A stretch of 64,000 bases of DNA from Nemertoderma westbladi. Taxonomy: Eukaryota; Xenacoelomorpha; Nemertodermatida; Nemertodermatidae. Location of the stretch: contig JAUCBJ010000302.1 of NCBI GenBank assembly GCA_032718475.1, positions 38,490 through 102,489 on the forward strand, in the 5' to 3' direction. The notes beneath the pieces were generated by a model that was not told the DNA's origin, did no database searches, and saw nothing but the letters and a program-made list of their open reading frames with translations. A program made the position numbers and the translations under genes. Below are positions 39,041-53,576 of this stretch, in pieces (position 1 is the stretch's first letter; every line of letters begins with the position of its first letter).

Positions 39041-42000
39041 ACTCTTGTTGAAACTCACATTTGTGTAATAGAACTCTTACTGATACTTACAATAGTGTAT
39101 AACTGTTGTTGAAACTTACATTAGTGTAATATAACTCTTGTTGAAACTTACATTAGTGTAATAGAACTCTTGTTGAAACTTACATTAGTGTAATATAACT
39201 CTTGTTGAAACTTACATTAGTGTAATAGAACCCTGGTTGACACTTACATTAGTGTAATAGAACTCTTGTTGAAACTTACATTAGTGTAATAGAACTCTTG
39301 TTGAAACTTACATTAGTGTAATAGAACTCTTGTTGAAACTTACATTAGTGTAATAGAACTCTTGTTGAAACTTACATTAGTGTAATATAACTCTTGTTGA
39401 AACTTACATTAGTGTAATAGAACTCTTGTTGAAACTTACATTAGTGTAATAGAACTCTTGTTGAAACTTACATTAGTGTAATAGAACTCTTGTTGAAACT
39501 TACATTAGTGTAATAGAACTATTGTTGAAACTTACATTAGTGTAATAGAACTATTGTTGAAACTTACATTAGTGTAATATAACTCTTGTTGAAACTTACA
39601 TTAGTGTAATAGAACTCTTGTTGAAACTTACATTAGTGTAATAGAACTCTTGTTGAAACTTACATTAGTGTAATAGAACTCTTGTTGAAACTTACATTAG
39701 TGTAATAGAACTATTGTTGAAACTTACATTAGTGTAATAGAACCCTGGTTGACACTTACATTAGTGTAATAGAACTCTTGTTGAAACTCACATTTGTGTA
39801 ATAGAACTCTTACTGATACTTACAATAGTGTATAACTGTTGTTGAAACTTACATTAGTGTAATATAACTCTTGTTGAAACTTACATTAGTGTAATAGAAC
39901 TCTTGTTGAAACTTACATTAGTGTAATATAACTCTTGTTGAAACTTACATTAGTGTAATAGAACCCTGGTTGACACTTACATTAGTGTAATAGAACTCTT
40001 GTTGAAACTTACATTAGTGTAATAGAACTCTTGTTGAAACTTACATTAGTGTAATAGAACTCTTGTTGAAACTTACATTAGTGTAATATAACTCTTGTTG
40101 AAACTTACATTAGTGTAATATAACTCTTGTTGAAACTTACATTAGTGTAATAGAACTCTTGTTGAAACTTACATTAGTGTAATAGAACTCTTGTTGAAAC
40201 TTACATTAGTGTAATAGAACTCTTGTTGAAACTTACATTAGTGTAATAGAACTATTGTTGAAACTTACATTAGTGTAATAGAACTATTGTTGAAACTTAC
40301 ATTAGTGTAATAGAACTCTGGCTGAAACTTACATTAGTGTAATAGAACTCTTGTTGAAACTTACATTAGTGTAATAGAACTCTTGTTGAAACTTACATTA
40401 GTGTAATAGAACTCTTGTTGAAACTTACATTAGTGTAATATAACTCTTGTTGAAACTTACATTAGTGTAATAGAACTCTTGTTGAAACTTACATTAGTGT
40501 AATAGAACTCTTGTTGAAACTTACATTAGTGTAATAGAACCCTGGTTGACACTTACATTAGTGTAATAGAACTCTTGTTGAAACTCACATTTGTGTAATA
40601 GAACTCTTACTGATACTTACAATAGTGTATAACTGTTGTTGAAACTTACATTAGTGTAATATAACTCTTGTTGAAACTTACATTAGTGTAATAGAACTCT
40701 TGTTGAAACTTACATTAGTGTAATATAACTCTTGTTGAAACTTACATTAGTGTAATAGAACCCTGGTTGACACTTACATTAGTGTAATAGAACTCTTGTT
40801 GAAACTTACATTAGTGTAATAGAACTCTTGTTGAAACTTACATTAGTGTAATAGAACTCTTGTTGAAACTTACATTAGTGTAATATAACTCTTGTTGAAA
40901 CTTACATTAGTGTAATAGAACTCTTGTTGAAACTTACATTAGTGTAATAGAACTCTTGTTGAAACTTACATTAGTGTAATAGAACTCTTGTTGAAACTTA
41001 CATTAGTGTAATAGAACTCTTGTTGAAACTTACATTAGTGTAATAGAACTATTGTTGAAACTTACATTAGTGTAATAGAACTCTTGTTGAAACTTACATT
41101 AGTGTAATAGAACTCTTGTTGAAACTTACATTAGTGTAATAGAACCCTGGTTGACACTTACATTAGTGTAATAGAACTCTTGTTGAAACTTACATTAGTG
41201 TAATATAACTCTTGTTGAAACTTACATTAGTGTAATAGAACTCTTGTTGAAACTTACATTAGTGTAATAGAACTCTTGTTGAAACTTACATTAGTGTAAT
41301 AGAACTCTTACTGATACTTACAATAGTGTATAACTGTTGTTGAAACTTACATTAGTGTAATAGAACTCTTGTTGAAACTTACATTAGTGTAATAGAACTC
41401 TTGTTGAAACTTACATTAGTGTAATAGAACCCTGGTTGACACTTACATTAGTGTAATAGAACTCTTGTTGAAACTTACATTAGTGTAATATAACTCTTGT
41501 TGAAACTTACATTAGTGTAATATAACTCTTGTTGAAACTTACATTAGTGTAATAGAACTCTTGTTGAAACTTACATTAGTGTAATAGAACTCTTACTGAT
41601 ACTTACAATAGTGTATAACTGTTGTTGAAACTTACATTAGTGTAATAGAACTCTTGTTGAAACTTACATTAGTGTAATAGAACTCTTGTTGAAACTTACA
41701 TTAGTGTAATAGAACCCTGGTTGACACTTACATTAGTGTAATAGAACTCTTGTTGAAACTTACATTAGTGTAATATAACTCTTGTTGAAACTTACATTAG
41801 TGTAATATAACTCTTGTTGAAACTTACATTAGTGTAATATAACTCTTGTTGAAACTTACATTAGTGTAATAGAACTCTTGTTGAAACTTACATTAGTGTA
41901 ATAGAACTCTTGTTGAAACTTACATTAGTGTAATAGAACTCTTACTGATACTTACAATAGTGTATAACTGTTGTTGAAACTTACATTAGTGTAATAGAAC

Positions 42001-45000
42001 TCTTGTTGAAACTTACATTAGTGTAATAGAACTCTTGTTGAAACTTACATTAGTGTAATAGAACCCTGGTTGACACTTACATTAGTGTAATAGAACTCTT
42101 GTTGAAACTTACATTAGTGTAATAGAACTCTTGTTGAAACTTACATTAGTGTAATAGAACCCTGGTTGACACTTACATTAGTGTAATAGAACTCTTGTTG
42201 AAACTTACATTAGTGTAATATAACTCTTGTTGAAACTTACATTAGTGTAATATAACTCTTGTTGAAACTTACATTAGTGTAATATAACTCTTGTTGAAAC
42301 TTACATTAGTGTAATAGAACTCTTGTTGAAACTTACATTAGTGTAATAGAACTCTTGTTGAAACTTACATTAGTGTAATAGAACTCTTACTGATACTTAC
42401 AATAGTGTATAACTGTTGTTGAAACTTACATTAGTGTAATAGAACTCTTGTTGAAACTTACATTAGTGTAATAGAACTCTTGTTGAAACTTACATTAGTG
42501 TAATAGAACCCTGGTTGACACTTACATTAGTGTAATAGAACTCTTGTTGAAACTTACATTAGTGTAATAGAACTCTTGTTGAAACTTACATTAGTGTAAT
42601 AGAACTCTTACTGATACTTACAATAGTGTATAACTGTTGTTGAAACTTACATTAGTGTAATAGAACTCTTGTTGAAACTTACATTAGTGTAATAGAACTC
42701 TTGTTGAAACTTACATTAGTGTAATAGAACCCTGGTTGACACTTACATTAGTGTAATAGAACTCTTGTTGAAACTTACATTAGTGTAATATAACTCTTGT
42801 TGAAACTTACATTAGTGTAATATAACTCTTGTTGAAACTTACATTAGTGTAATATAACTCTTGTTGAAACTTACATTAGTGTAATATAACTCTTGTTGAA
42901 ACTTACATTAGTGTAATATAACTCTTGTTGAAACTTACATTAGTGTAATATAACTCTTGTTGAAACTTACATTAGTGTAATATAACTCTTGTTGAAACTT
43001 ACATTAGTGTAATATAACTCTTGTTGAAACTTACATTAGTGTAATAGAACTCTTGTTGAAACTTACATTAGTGTAATATAACTCTTGTTGAAACTTACAT
43101 TAGTGTAATAGAACCCTGGTTGACACTTACATTAGTGTAATAGAACTCTTGTTGAAACTTACATTAGTGTAATAGAACTCTTGTTGAAACTTACATTAGT
43201 GTAATAGAACTCTTACTGATACTTACAATAGTGTATAACTGTTGTTGAAACTTACATTAGTGTAATAGAACTCTTGTTGAAACTTACATTAGTGTAATAG
43301 AACTCTTGTTGAAACTTACATTAGTGTAATAGAACCCTGGTTGACACTTACATTAGTGTAATAGAACTCTTGTTGAAACTTACATTAGTGTAATATAACT
43401 CTTGTTGAAACTTACATTAGTGTAATATAACTCTTGTTGAAACTTACATTAGTGTAATATAACTCTTGTTGAAACTTACATTAGTGTAATATAACTCTTG
43501 TTGAAACTTACATTAGTGTAATATAACTCTTGTTGAAACTTACATTAGTGTAATATAACTCTTGTTGAAACTTACATTAGTGTAATATAACTCTTGTTGA
43601 AACTTACATTAGTGTAATATAACTCTTGTTGAAACTTACATTAGTGTAATAGAACTCTTGTTGAAACTTACATTAGTGTAATAGAACTCTTGTTGAAACT
43701 TACATTAGTGTAATAGAACTCTTACTGATACTTACAATAGTGTATAACTGTTGTTGAAACTTACATTAGTGTAATAGAACTCTTGTTGAAACTTACATTA
43801 GTGTAATAGAACTCTTGTTGATACTTACATTAGTGTAATAGAACTCTTGTTGAAACTTACATTAGTGTAATAGAACTCTTGTTGAAACTTACATTAGTGT
43901 AATAGAACCCTGGTTGACACTTACATTAGTGTAATAGAACTCTTGTTGAAACTTACATTAGTGTAATAGAACTCTTACTGATACTTACAATAGTGTATAA
44001 CTGTTGTTGAAACTTACATTAGTGTAATAGAACTCTTGTTGAAACTTACATTAGTGTAATAGAACTCTTGTTGAAACTTACATTAGTGTAATAGAACCCT
44101 GGTTGACACTTACATTAGTGTAATAGAACTCTTGTTGAAACTTACATTAGTGTAATAGAACTCTTACTGATACTTACAATAGTGTATAACTGTTGTTGAA
44201 ACTTACATTAGTGTAATAGAACTCTTGTTGAAACTTACATTAGTGTAATAGAACTCTTGTTGAAACTTACATTAGTGTAATAGAACCCTGGTTGACACTT
44301 ACATTAGTGTAATAGAACTCTTGTTGAAACTTACATTAGTGTAATATAACTCTTGTTGAAACTTACATTAGTGTAATAGAACTCTTGTTGAAACTTACAT
44401 TAGTGTAATAGAACTCTTGTTGAAACTTACATTAGTGTAATAGAACTCTTACTGATACTTACAATAGTGTATAACTGTTGTTGAAACTTACATTAGTGTA
44501 ATAGAACTCTTGTTGAAACTTACATTAGTGTAATAGAACTCTTGTTGAAACTTACATTAGTGTAATAGAACCCTGGTTGACACTTACATTAGTGTAATAG
44601 AACTCTTGTTGAAACTTACATTAGTGTAATATAACTCTTGTTGAAACTTACATTAGTGTAATATAACTCTTGTTGAAACTTACATTAGTGTAATATAACT
44701 CTTGTTGAAACTTACATTAGTGTAATAGAACTCTTGTTGAAACTTACATTAGTGTAATAGAACTCTTGTTGAAACTTACATTAGTGTAATAGAACTCTTG
44801 TTGATACTTACATTAGTGTAATAGAACTCTTACTGATACTTACAATAGTGTATAACTGTTGTTGAAACTTACATTAGTGTAATATAACTCTTGTTGAAAC
44901 TTACATTAGTGTAATATAACTCTTGTTGAAACTTACATTAGTGTAATAGAACTCTTGTTGAAACTTACATTAGTGTAATAGAACTCTTGTTGAAACTTAC

Positions 45001-48000
45001 ATTAGTGTAATAGAACCCTGGTTGACACTTACATTAGTGTAATAGAACTCTTGTTGAAACTTACATTAGTGTAATATAACTCTTGTTGAAACTTACATTA
45101 GTGTAATAGAACTATTGTTGAAACTTACATTAGTGTAATAGAACTATTGTTGAAACTTACATTAGTGTAATAGAACTCTGGCTGAAACTTACATTAGTGT
45201 AATAGAACTCTTGTTGAAACTTACATTAGTGTAATAGAACTCTTGTTGAAACTTACATTAGTGTAATAGAACTCTTGTTGAAACTTACATTAGTGTAATA
45301 GAACCCTGGTTGACACTTACATTAGTGTAATAGAACTCTTGTTGAAACTTACATTAGTGTAATATAACTCTTGTTGAAACTTACATTAGTGTAATAGAAC
45401 TCTTGTTGAAACTTACATTAGTGTAATAGAACTCTTGTTGAAACTTACATTAGTGTAATAGAACTCTTACTGATACTTACAATAGTGTATAACTGTTGTT
45501 GAAACTTACATTAGTGTAATAGAACTCTTGTTGAAACTTACATTAGTGTAATAGAACTCTTGTTGAAACTTACATTAGTGTAATAGAACCCTGGTTGACA
45601 CTTACATTAGTGTAATAGAACTCTTGTTGAAACTTACATTAGTGTAATATAACTCTTGTTGAAACTTACATTAGTGTAATATAACTCTTGTTGAAACTTA
45701 CATTAGTGTAATATAACTCTTGTTGAAACTTACATTAGTGTAATAGAACTCTTGTTGAAACTTACATTAGTGTAATAGAACTCTTGTTGAAACTTACATT
45801 AGTGTAATAGAACTCTTGTTGATACTTACATTAGTGTAATAGAACTCTTACTGATACTTACAATAGTGTATAACTGTTGTTGAAACTTACATTAGTGTAA
45901 TAGAACTATTGTTGAAACTTACATTAGTGTAATATAACTCTTGTTGAAACTTACATTAGTGTAATATAACTCTTGTTGAAACTTACATTAGTGTAATATA
46001 ACTCTTGTTGAAACTTACATTAGTGTAATAGAACTCTTGTTGAAACTTACATTAGTGTAATATAACTCTTGTTGAAACTTACATTAGTGTAATATAACTC
46101 TTGTTGAAACTTACATTAGTGTAATAGAACTCTTGTTGAAACTTACATTAGTGTAATAGAACTCTTGTTGAAACTTACATTAGTGTAATAGAACCCTGGT
46201 TGACACTTACATTAGTGTAATAGAACTCTTGTTGAAACTTACATTAGTGTAATATAACTCTTGTTGAAACTTACATTAGTGTAATAGAACTCTTGTTGAT
46301 ACTTACATTAGTGTAATAGAACTCTTACTGATACTTACAATAGTGTATAACTGTTGTTGAAACTTACATTAGTGTAATAGAACTATTGTTGAAACTTACA
46401 TTAGTGTAATAGAACTCTTGTTGAAACTTACATTAGTGTAATAGAACTATTGTTGAAACTTACATTAGTGTAATATAACTCTTGTTGAAACTTACATTAG
46501 TGTAATAGAACTCTTGTTGATACTTACATTAGTGTAATAGAACTCTTACTGATACTTACAATAGTGTATAACTGTTGTTGAAACTTACATTAGTGTAATA
46601 GAACTATTGTTGAAACTTACATTAGTGTAATATAACTCTTGTTGAAACTTACATTAGTGTAATATAACTCTTGTTGAAACTTACATTAGTGTAATATAAC
46701 TCTTGTTGAAACTTACATTAGTGTAATAGAACTCTTGTTGAAACTTACATTAGTGTAATATAACTCTTGTTGAAACTTACATTAGTGTAATATAACTCTT
46801 GTTGAAACTTACATTAGTGTAATAGAACTCTTGTTGAAACTTACATTAGTGTAATATAACTCTTGTTGAAACTTACATTAGTGTAATAGAACTCTTGTTG
46901 ATACTTACATTAGTGTAATAGAACTCTTACTGATACTTACAATAGTGTATAACTGTTGTTGAAACTTACATTAGTGTAATAGAACTATTGTTGAAACTTA
47001 CATTAGTGTAATATAACTCTTGTTGAAACTTACATTAGTGTAATATAACTCTTGTTGAAACTTACATTAGTGTAATATAACTCTTGTTGAAACTTACATT
47101 AGTGTAATAGAACTCTTGTTGAAACTTACATTAGTGTAATATAACTCTTGTTGAAACTTACATTAGTGTAATATAACTCTTGTTGAAACTTACATTAGTG
47201 TAATAGAACTCTTGTTGAAACTTACATTAGTGTAATAGAACTCTTGTTGAAACTTACATTAGTGTAATAGAACCCTGGTTGACACTTACATTAGTGTAAT
47301 AGAACTCTTGTTGAAACTTACATTAGTGTAATATAACTCTTGTTGAAACTTACATTAGTGTAATATAACTCTTGTAGAAACTTACATTAGTGTAATATAA
47401 CTCTTGTTGAAACTTACATTAGTGTAATAGAACTCTTGTTGAAACTTACATTAGTGTAATAGAACTCTTGTTGAAACTTACATTAGTGTAATATAACTCT
47501 TGTTGAAACTTACATTAGTGTAATAGAACTCTTGTTGAAACTTACATTAGTGTAATAGAACTCTTGTTGAAACTTACATTAGTGTAATAGAACTCTTGTT
47601 GAAACTTACATTAGTGTAATAGAACTATTGTTGAAACTTACATTAGTGTAATAGAACTATTGTTGAAACTTACATTAGTGTAATAGAACTCTGGCTGAAA
47701 CTTACATTAGTGTAATAGAACTCTTGTTGAAACTTACATTAGTGTAATAGAACTCTTGTTGAAACTTACATTAGTGTAATAGAACTCTTGTTGAAACTTA
47801 CATTAGTGTAATAGAACCCTGGTTGACACTTACATTAGTGTAATAGAACTCTTGTTGAAACTTACATTAGTGTAATATAACTCTTGTTGAAACTTACATT
47901 AGTGTAATAGAACTCCTTTTGAAACTTACATTAGTGTAATAGAACTCTTGTTGAAACTTACATTAGTGTAATATAACTCTTGTTGAAACTTACATTAGTG

Positions 48001-51000
48001 TAATAGAACTCTTGTTGATACTTACATTAGTGTAATAGAACTCTTGTTGAAACTTACATTAGTGTAATATAACTCTTGTTGAAACTTACATTAGTGTAAT
48101 ATAACTCTTGTTGAAACTTACATTAGTGTAATATAACTCTTGTTGAAACTTACATTAGTGTAATAGAACTCTTGTTGATACTTACATTAGTGTAATAGAA
48201 CTCTTACTGATACTTACAATAGTGTATAACTGTTGTTGAAACTTACATTAGTGTAATAGAACTATTGTTGAAACTTACATTAGTGTAATATAACTCTTGT
48301 TGAAACTTACATTAGTGTAATATAACTCTTGTTGAAACTTACATTAGTGTAATATAACTCTTGTTGAAACTTACATTAGTGTAATAGAACTCTTGTTGAA
48401 ACTTACATTAGTGTAATATAACTCTTGTTGAAACTTACATTAGTGTAATATAACTCTTGTTGAAACTTACATTAGTGTAATAGAACTCTTGTTGAAACTT
48501 ACATTAGTGTAATAGAACTCTTGTTGAAACTTACATTAGTGTAATAGAACCCTGGTTGACACTTACATTAGTGTAATAGAACTCTTGTTGAAACTTACAT
48601 TAGTGTAATATAACTCTTGTTGAAACTTACATTAGTGTAATATAACTCTTGTTGAAACTTACATTAGTGTAATATAACTCTTGTTGAAACTTACATTAGT
48701 GTAATAGAACTCTTGTTGAAACTTACATTAGTGTAATAGAACCCTGGTTGACACTTACATTAGTGTAATAGAACTCTTGTTGAAACTGACATTAGTGTAA
48801 TATAACTCTTGTTGAAACTTACATTAGTGTAATATAACTCTTGTTGAAACTTACATTAGTGTAATATAACTCTTGTTGAAACTTACATTAGTGTAATAGA
48901 ACTCTTGTTGAAACTTACATTAGTGTAATAGAACTCTTGTTGAAACTTACATTAGTGTAATATAACTCTTGTTGAAACTTACATTAGTGTAATAGAACTC
49001 TTGTTGAAACTTACATTAGTGTAATAGAACTCTTGTTGAAACTTACATTAGTGTAATAGAACTCTTGTTGAAACTTACATTAGTGTAATAGAACTATTGT
49101 TGAAACTTACATTAGTGTAATAGAACTATTGTTGAAACTTACATTAGTGTAATAGAACTCTGGCTGAAACTTACATTAGTGTAATAGAACTCTTGTTGAA
49201 ACTTACATTAGTGTAATAGAACTCTTGTTGAAACTTACATTAGTGTAATAGAACTCTTGTTGAAACTTACATTAGTGTAATAGAACCCTGGTTGACACTT
49301 ACATTAGTGTAATAGAACTCTTGTTGAAACTTACATTAGTGTAATATAACTCTTGTTGAAACTTACATTAGTGTAATAGAACTCCTTTTGAAACTTACAT
49401 TAGTGTAATAGAACTCTTGTTGAAACTTACATTAGTGTAATATAACTCTTGTTGAAACTTACATTAGTGTAATAGAACTCTTGTTGATACTTACATTAGT
49501 GTAATAGAACTCTTGTTGAAACTTACATTAGTGTAATATAACTCTTGTTGAAACTTACATTAGTGTAATATAACTCTTGTTGAAACTTACATTAGTGTAA
49601 TATAACTCTTGTTGAAACTTACATTAGTGTAATAGAACTCTTGTTGATACTTACATTAGTGTAATAGAACTCTTACTGATACTTACAATAGTGTATAACT
49701 GTTGTTGAAACTTACATTAGTGTAATAGAACTATTATTGAAACTTACATTAGTGTAATATAACTCTTGTTGAAACTTACATTAGTGTAATATAACTCTTG
49801 TTGAAACTTACATTAGTGTAATATAACTCTTGTTGAAACTTACATTAGTGTAATAGAACTCTTGTTGAAACTTACATTAGTGTAATATAACTCTTGTTGA
49901 AACTTACATTAGTGTAATATAACTCTTGTTGAAACTTACATTAGTGTAATAGAACTCTTGTTGAAACTTACATTAGTGTAATAGAACTCTTGTTGAAACT
50001 TACATTAGTGTAATAGAACCCTGGTTGACACTTACATTAGTGTAATAGAACTCTTGTTGAAACTTACATTAGTGTAATATAACTCTTGTTGAAACTTACA
50101 TTAGTGTAATATAACTCTTGTTGAAACTTACATTAGTGTAATATAACTCTTGTTGAAACTTACATTAGTGTAATAGAACTCTTGTTGAAACTTACATTAG
50201 TGTAATATAACTCTTGTTGAAACTTACATTAGTGTAATAGAACTCTTGTTGAAACTTACATTAGTGTAATAGAACTCTTGTTGAAACTTTCATTAGTGTA
50301 ATAGAACTCTTGTTGAAACTTACATTAGTGTAATAGAACTCTTGTTGAAACTTACATTAGTGTAATAGAACTATTGTTGAAACTTACATTAGTGTAATAG
50401 AACTATTGTTGAAACTTACATTAGTGTAATAGAACTCTGGTTGAAACTTACATTAGTGTAATAGAACTATTGTTGAAACTTACATTAGTGTAATAGAACT
50501 CTTGTTGAAACTTACATTAGTGTAATATAACTCTTGTTGAAACTTACATTAGTGTAATAGAACCCTGGTTGACACTTACATTAGTGTAATAGAACTCTTG
50601 TTGAAACTTACATTAGTGTAATATAACTATTGTTGAAAGTTACATTAGTGTAATATAACTCTTGTTGAAACTTACATTAGTGTAATAGAACTCTTGTTGA
50701 AACTTACATTAGTGTAATAGAACTCTTGTTGAAACTTACATTAGTGTAATAGAACTCTTGTTGAAACTTACATTAGTGTAATAGAACCCTGGTTGACTCT
50801 TACATTAGTGTAATAGAACTCTTGTTGAAACTTACATTAGTGTAATAGAACTCTTGTTGAAACTTACATTAGTGTAATAGAACTCTTGTTGATACTTACA
50901 TTAGTGTAATAGAACTCTTGTTGAAACTTACATTAGTGTAATAGAACTCTTGTTGAAACTTACATTAGTGTAATATAACTGTTGTTGAAACTTACATTAG

Positions 51001-53267
51001 TGTAATAGAACTATTGTTGAAACTTACATTAGTGTAATATAACTCTTGTTGAAACTTACATTAGTGTAATATAACTCTTGTTGAAACTTACATTAGTGTA
51101 ATATAACTCTTGTTGAAACTTACATTAGTGTAATAGAACTCTTGTTGAAACTTACATTAGTGTAATATAACTCTTGTTGAAACTTACATTAGTGTAATAT
51201 AACTCTTGTTGAAACTTACATTAGTGTAATAGAACTCTTGTTGAAACTTACATTAGTGTAATAGAACTCTTGTTGAAACTTACATTAGTGTAATAGAACT
51301 CTTGTTGAAACTTACATTAGTGTAATAGAACTCTTGTTGAAACTTACATTAGTGTATTGGAACTCTTGTTGAAACTTACATTAGTGTAATAGAACTCTTG
51401 TTGAAACTTACATTAGTGTAATTGAACTCTTGTTGAAACTTACATTAGTGTAATAGAACTCTTGTTGAAACTTACATTAGTGTAATTGAACTCTTGTTGA
51501 AACTTACATTAGTGTAATAGAACTCTTGTTGAAACTTACATTAGTGTAATAGAACTCTTGTTGAAACTTACATTAGTGTAATAGAACTCTTGTTGAAACT
51601 TACATTAGTGTAATAGAACTCTTGTTGATACTTACATTAGTGTAATAGAACTCTTGTTGATACTTACATTAGTGTAATAGAACTCTTGTTGAAACTTACA
51701 TTAGTGTAATAGAACTCTTGTTGAAACTTACATTAGTGTAATAGAACTCTTGTTGAAACTTACATTAGTGTAATAGAACTCTTGTTGATACTTACATTAG
51801 TGTAATAGAACTCTTGTTGAAACTTACATTAGTGTAATAGAACTCTTGTTGAAACTTACATTAGTGTAATAGAACTCTTGTTGAAACTTACATTAGTGTA
51901 ATAGAACTCTTGTTGAAACTTACATTAGTGTAATAGAACTCTTGTTGAAACTTACATTAGTGTAATAGAACTCTTGTTGAAACTTACATTAGTGTAATAG
52001 AACTCTTGTTGATACTTACATTAGTGTAATAGAACTCTTGTTGATACTTACATTAGTGTAATAGAACTCTTGTTGAAACTTACATTAGTGTAATAGAACT
52101 CTTGTTGAAACTTACATTAGTGTAATAGAACTCTTGTTGAAACTTACATTAGTGTAATAGAACTCTTGTTGAAACTTACATTAGTGTAATAGAACTCTTG
52201 TTGAAACTTACATTAGTGTAATAGAACTCTTGTTGAAACTTACATTAGTGTAATAGAACTCTTGTTGATACTTACATTAGTGTAATAGAACTCTTGTTGA
52301 TACTTACATTAGTGTAATAGAACTCTTGTTGAAACTTACATTAGTGTAATAGAACTCTTGTTGAAACTTACATTAGTGTATTGGAACTCTTGTTGAAACT
52401 TACATTAGTGTAATAGAACTCTTGTTGAAACTTACATTAGTGTAATTGAACTCTTGTTGAAACTTACATTAGTGTAATAGAACTCTTGTTGAAACTTACA
52501 TTAGTGTAATTGAACTCTTGTTGAAACTTACATTAGTGTAATAGAACTCTTGTTGAAACTTACATTAGTGTAATAGAACTCTTGTTGATACTTACATTAG
52601 TGTAATAGAACTCTTGTTGAAACTTACATTAGTGTAATAGAACTCTTGTTGAAACTTACATTAGTGTATTGGAACTCTTGTTGAAACTTACATTAGTGTA
52701 ATAGAACTCTTGTTGATACTTACATTAGTGTAATAGAACTCTTGTTGATACTTACATTAGTGTAATAGAACTCTTGTTGAAACTTACATTAGTGTAATAG
52801 AACTCTTGTTGAAACTTACATTAGTGTAATAGAACTCTTGTTGATACTTACATTAGTGTAATAGAACTCTTGTTGATACTTACATTAGTGTAATAGAACT
52901 CTTGTTGAAACTTACATTAGTGTAATAGAACTCTTGTTGAAACTTACATTAGTGTATTGGAACTCTTGTTGAAACTTACATTAGTGTAATAGAACTCTTG
53001 TTGAAACTTACATTAGTGTAATAGAACTCTTGTTGAAACTTACATTAGTGTAATAGAACCCTGGTTGACACTTACATTAGTGTAATAGAACTCTTGTTGA
53101 AACTTACATTAGTGTAATAGAACTCTTGTTGAAACTTACATTAGTGTAATAGAACTCTTGTTGAAACTTACATTAGTGTAATAGAACTCTTGTTGATACT
53201 TACATTAGTGTAATAGAACTCTTGTTGATACTTACATTAGTGTAATAGAACTCTTGTTGAAACTTAC
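39032..53267. repeat. 32-bp minisatellite made of amplified exon end plus 5' splice site (~445 units)
   Basis: The plus-strand unit is TTGAAACTTACATTAGTG followed by TAATAGAACTCTTG. On the minus (gene sense) strand this is TCAACAAGAGTTCTATTACA, CTAAT, then GTAAGT. The first 25 nt are identical to the last 25 nt of the LRRNT exon (53268-53292) and the GTAAGT is that exon's own donor. Variants include TATAACTC, AACTATTG, AACCCTGGTTGACAC, GATACTTAC, a CTTACTGATACTTACAATAG unit followed by a 29-bp short unit (GTGTATAACTGTTG), CTCTGGCTG, CTCCTTTTG, and late GTATTGGAAC/GTAATTGAAC forms at 51350-52970. Nearly every unit keeps GTAAGT on the sense strand; a few keep GTGAGT (near 39050, 39790, 40585). 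Confidence 0.97.
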
Positions 53268-53272
53268 ATTAG
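53266..53272 (-). promoter_or_regulatory. Authentic 5' splice site at the start of the donor array
   Basis: CTAAT|GTAAGT on the minus strand. It is the only donor of the array that leaves the downstream reading frame open (phase 2, matching the acceptor phase at 38446). All further copies lie downstream in the intron. Confidence 0.75.
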
Positions 53273-53448
53273 TGTAATAGAACTCTTGTTGAGGAATGTA
53301 TTGTTTTCGATGACTTCCATTCTGTTACCACTGAAGTAGAATTTGGTTGTATTGACGGGGAGGTTTGGAATGTTGTTAAGAGAAACATTAGCGCACCGCA
53401 CACCGGTGCCTTTAACGCAAGTGCATTCAGTGGGGACACCTACCAATT
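53268..53448 (-). CDS. LRR protein exon: N-terminal cysteine cap (LRRNT) and first LRR
   Basis: This is a 181-bp exon, phase 1 in and phase 2 out. The acceptor is TTTCTTTCCCCAG before 53448 and the donor is AAT|GTAAGT after 53268. It encodes VGVPTECTCVKGTGVRC followed by VSLNNIPNLPVNTT, the classic LRRNT pattern (CxCx6-7C, then LxxIPxxLPxxT), and then the first repeat FYFSGNRMEVIENNTFLNKS. Four N-glycosylation sequons (NVS, NTT, NNT, NKS) and the paired cysteines argue for a secreted or cell-surface protein. Its last 25 nt are the seed of the adjoining 32-bp array. In the exon frame the junction reads CTA ATG TAA, so failure to splice at the first donor stops translation at once. Confidence 0.85.
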
Positions 53449-53576
53449 CTGGGGAAAGAAAACATGATAGTATGTTAATATATTATAAATAATTTTCGTT
53501 AGCATATTATGCATATATATATATATGCATATCTATACGTACACAATCTGTAATAAGTATTTTAAAAGTTACATAC
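53449..53576. other. Short intron with an AT dinucleotide tract
   Basis: A 128-bp AT-rich stretch holding an (AT)n run near 53513-53526. It is bounded on the minus strand by a GTATGT donor (after 53577) and the LRRNT acceptor. This reading depends on the microexon call. Confidence 0.45.
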
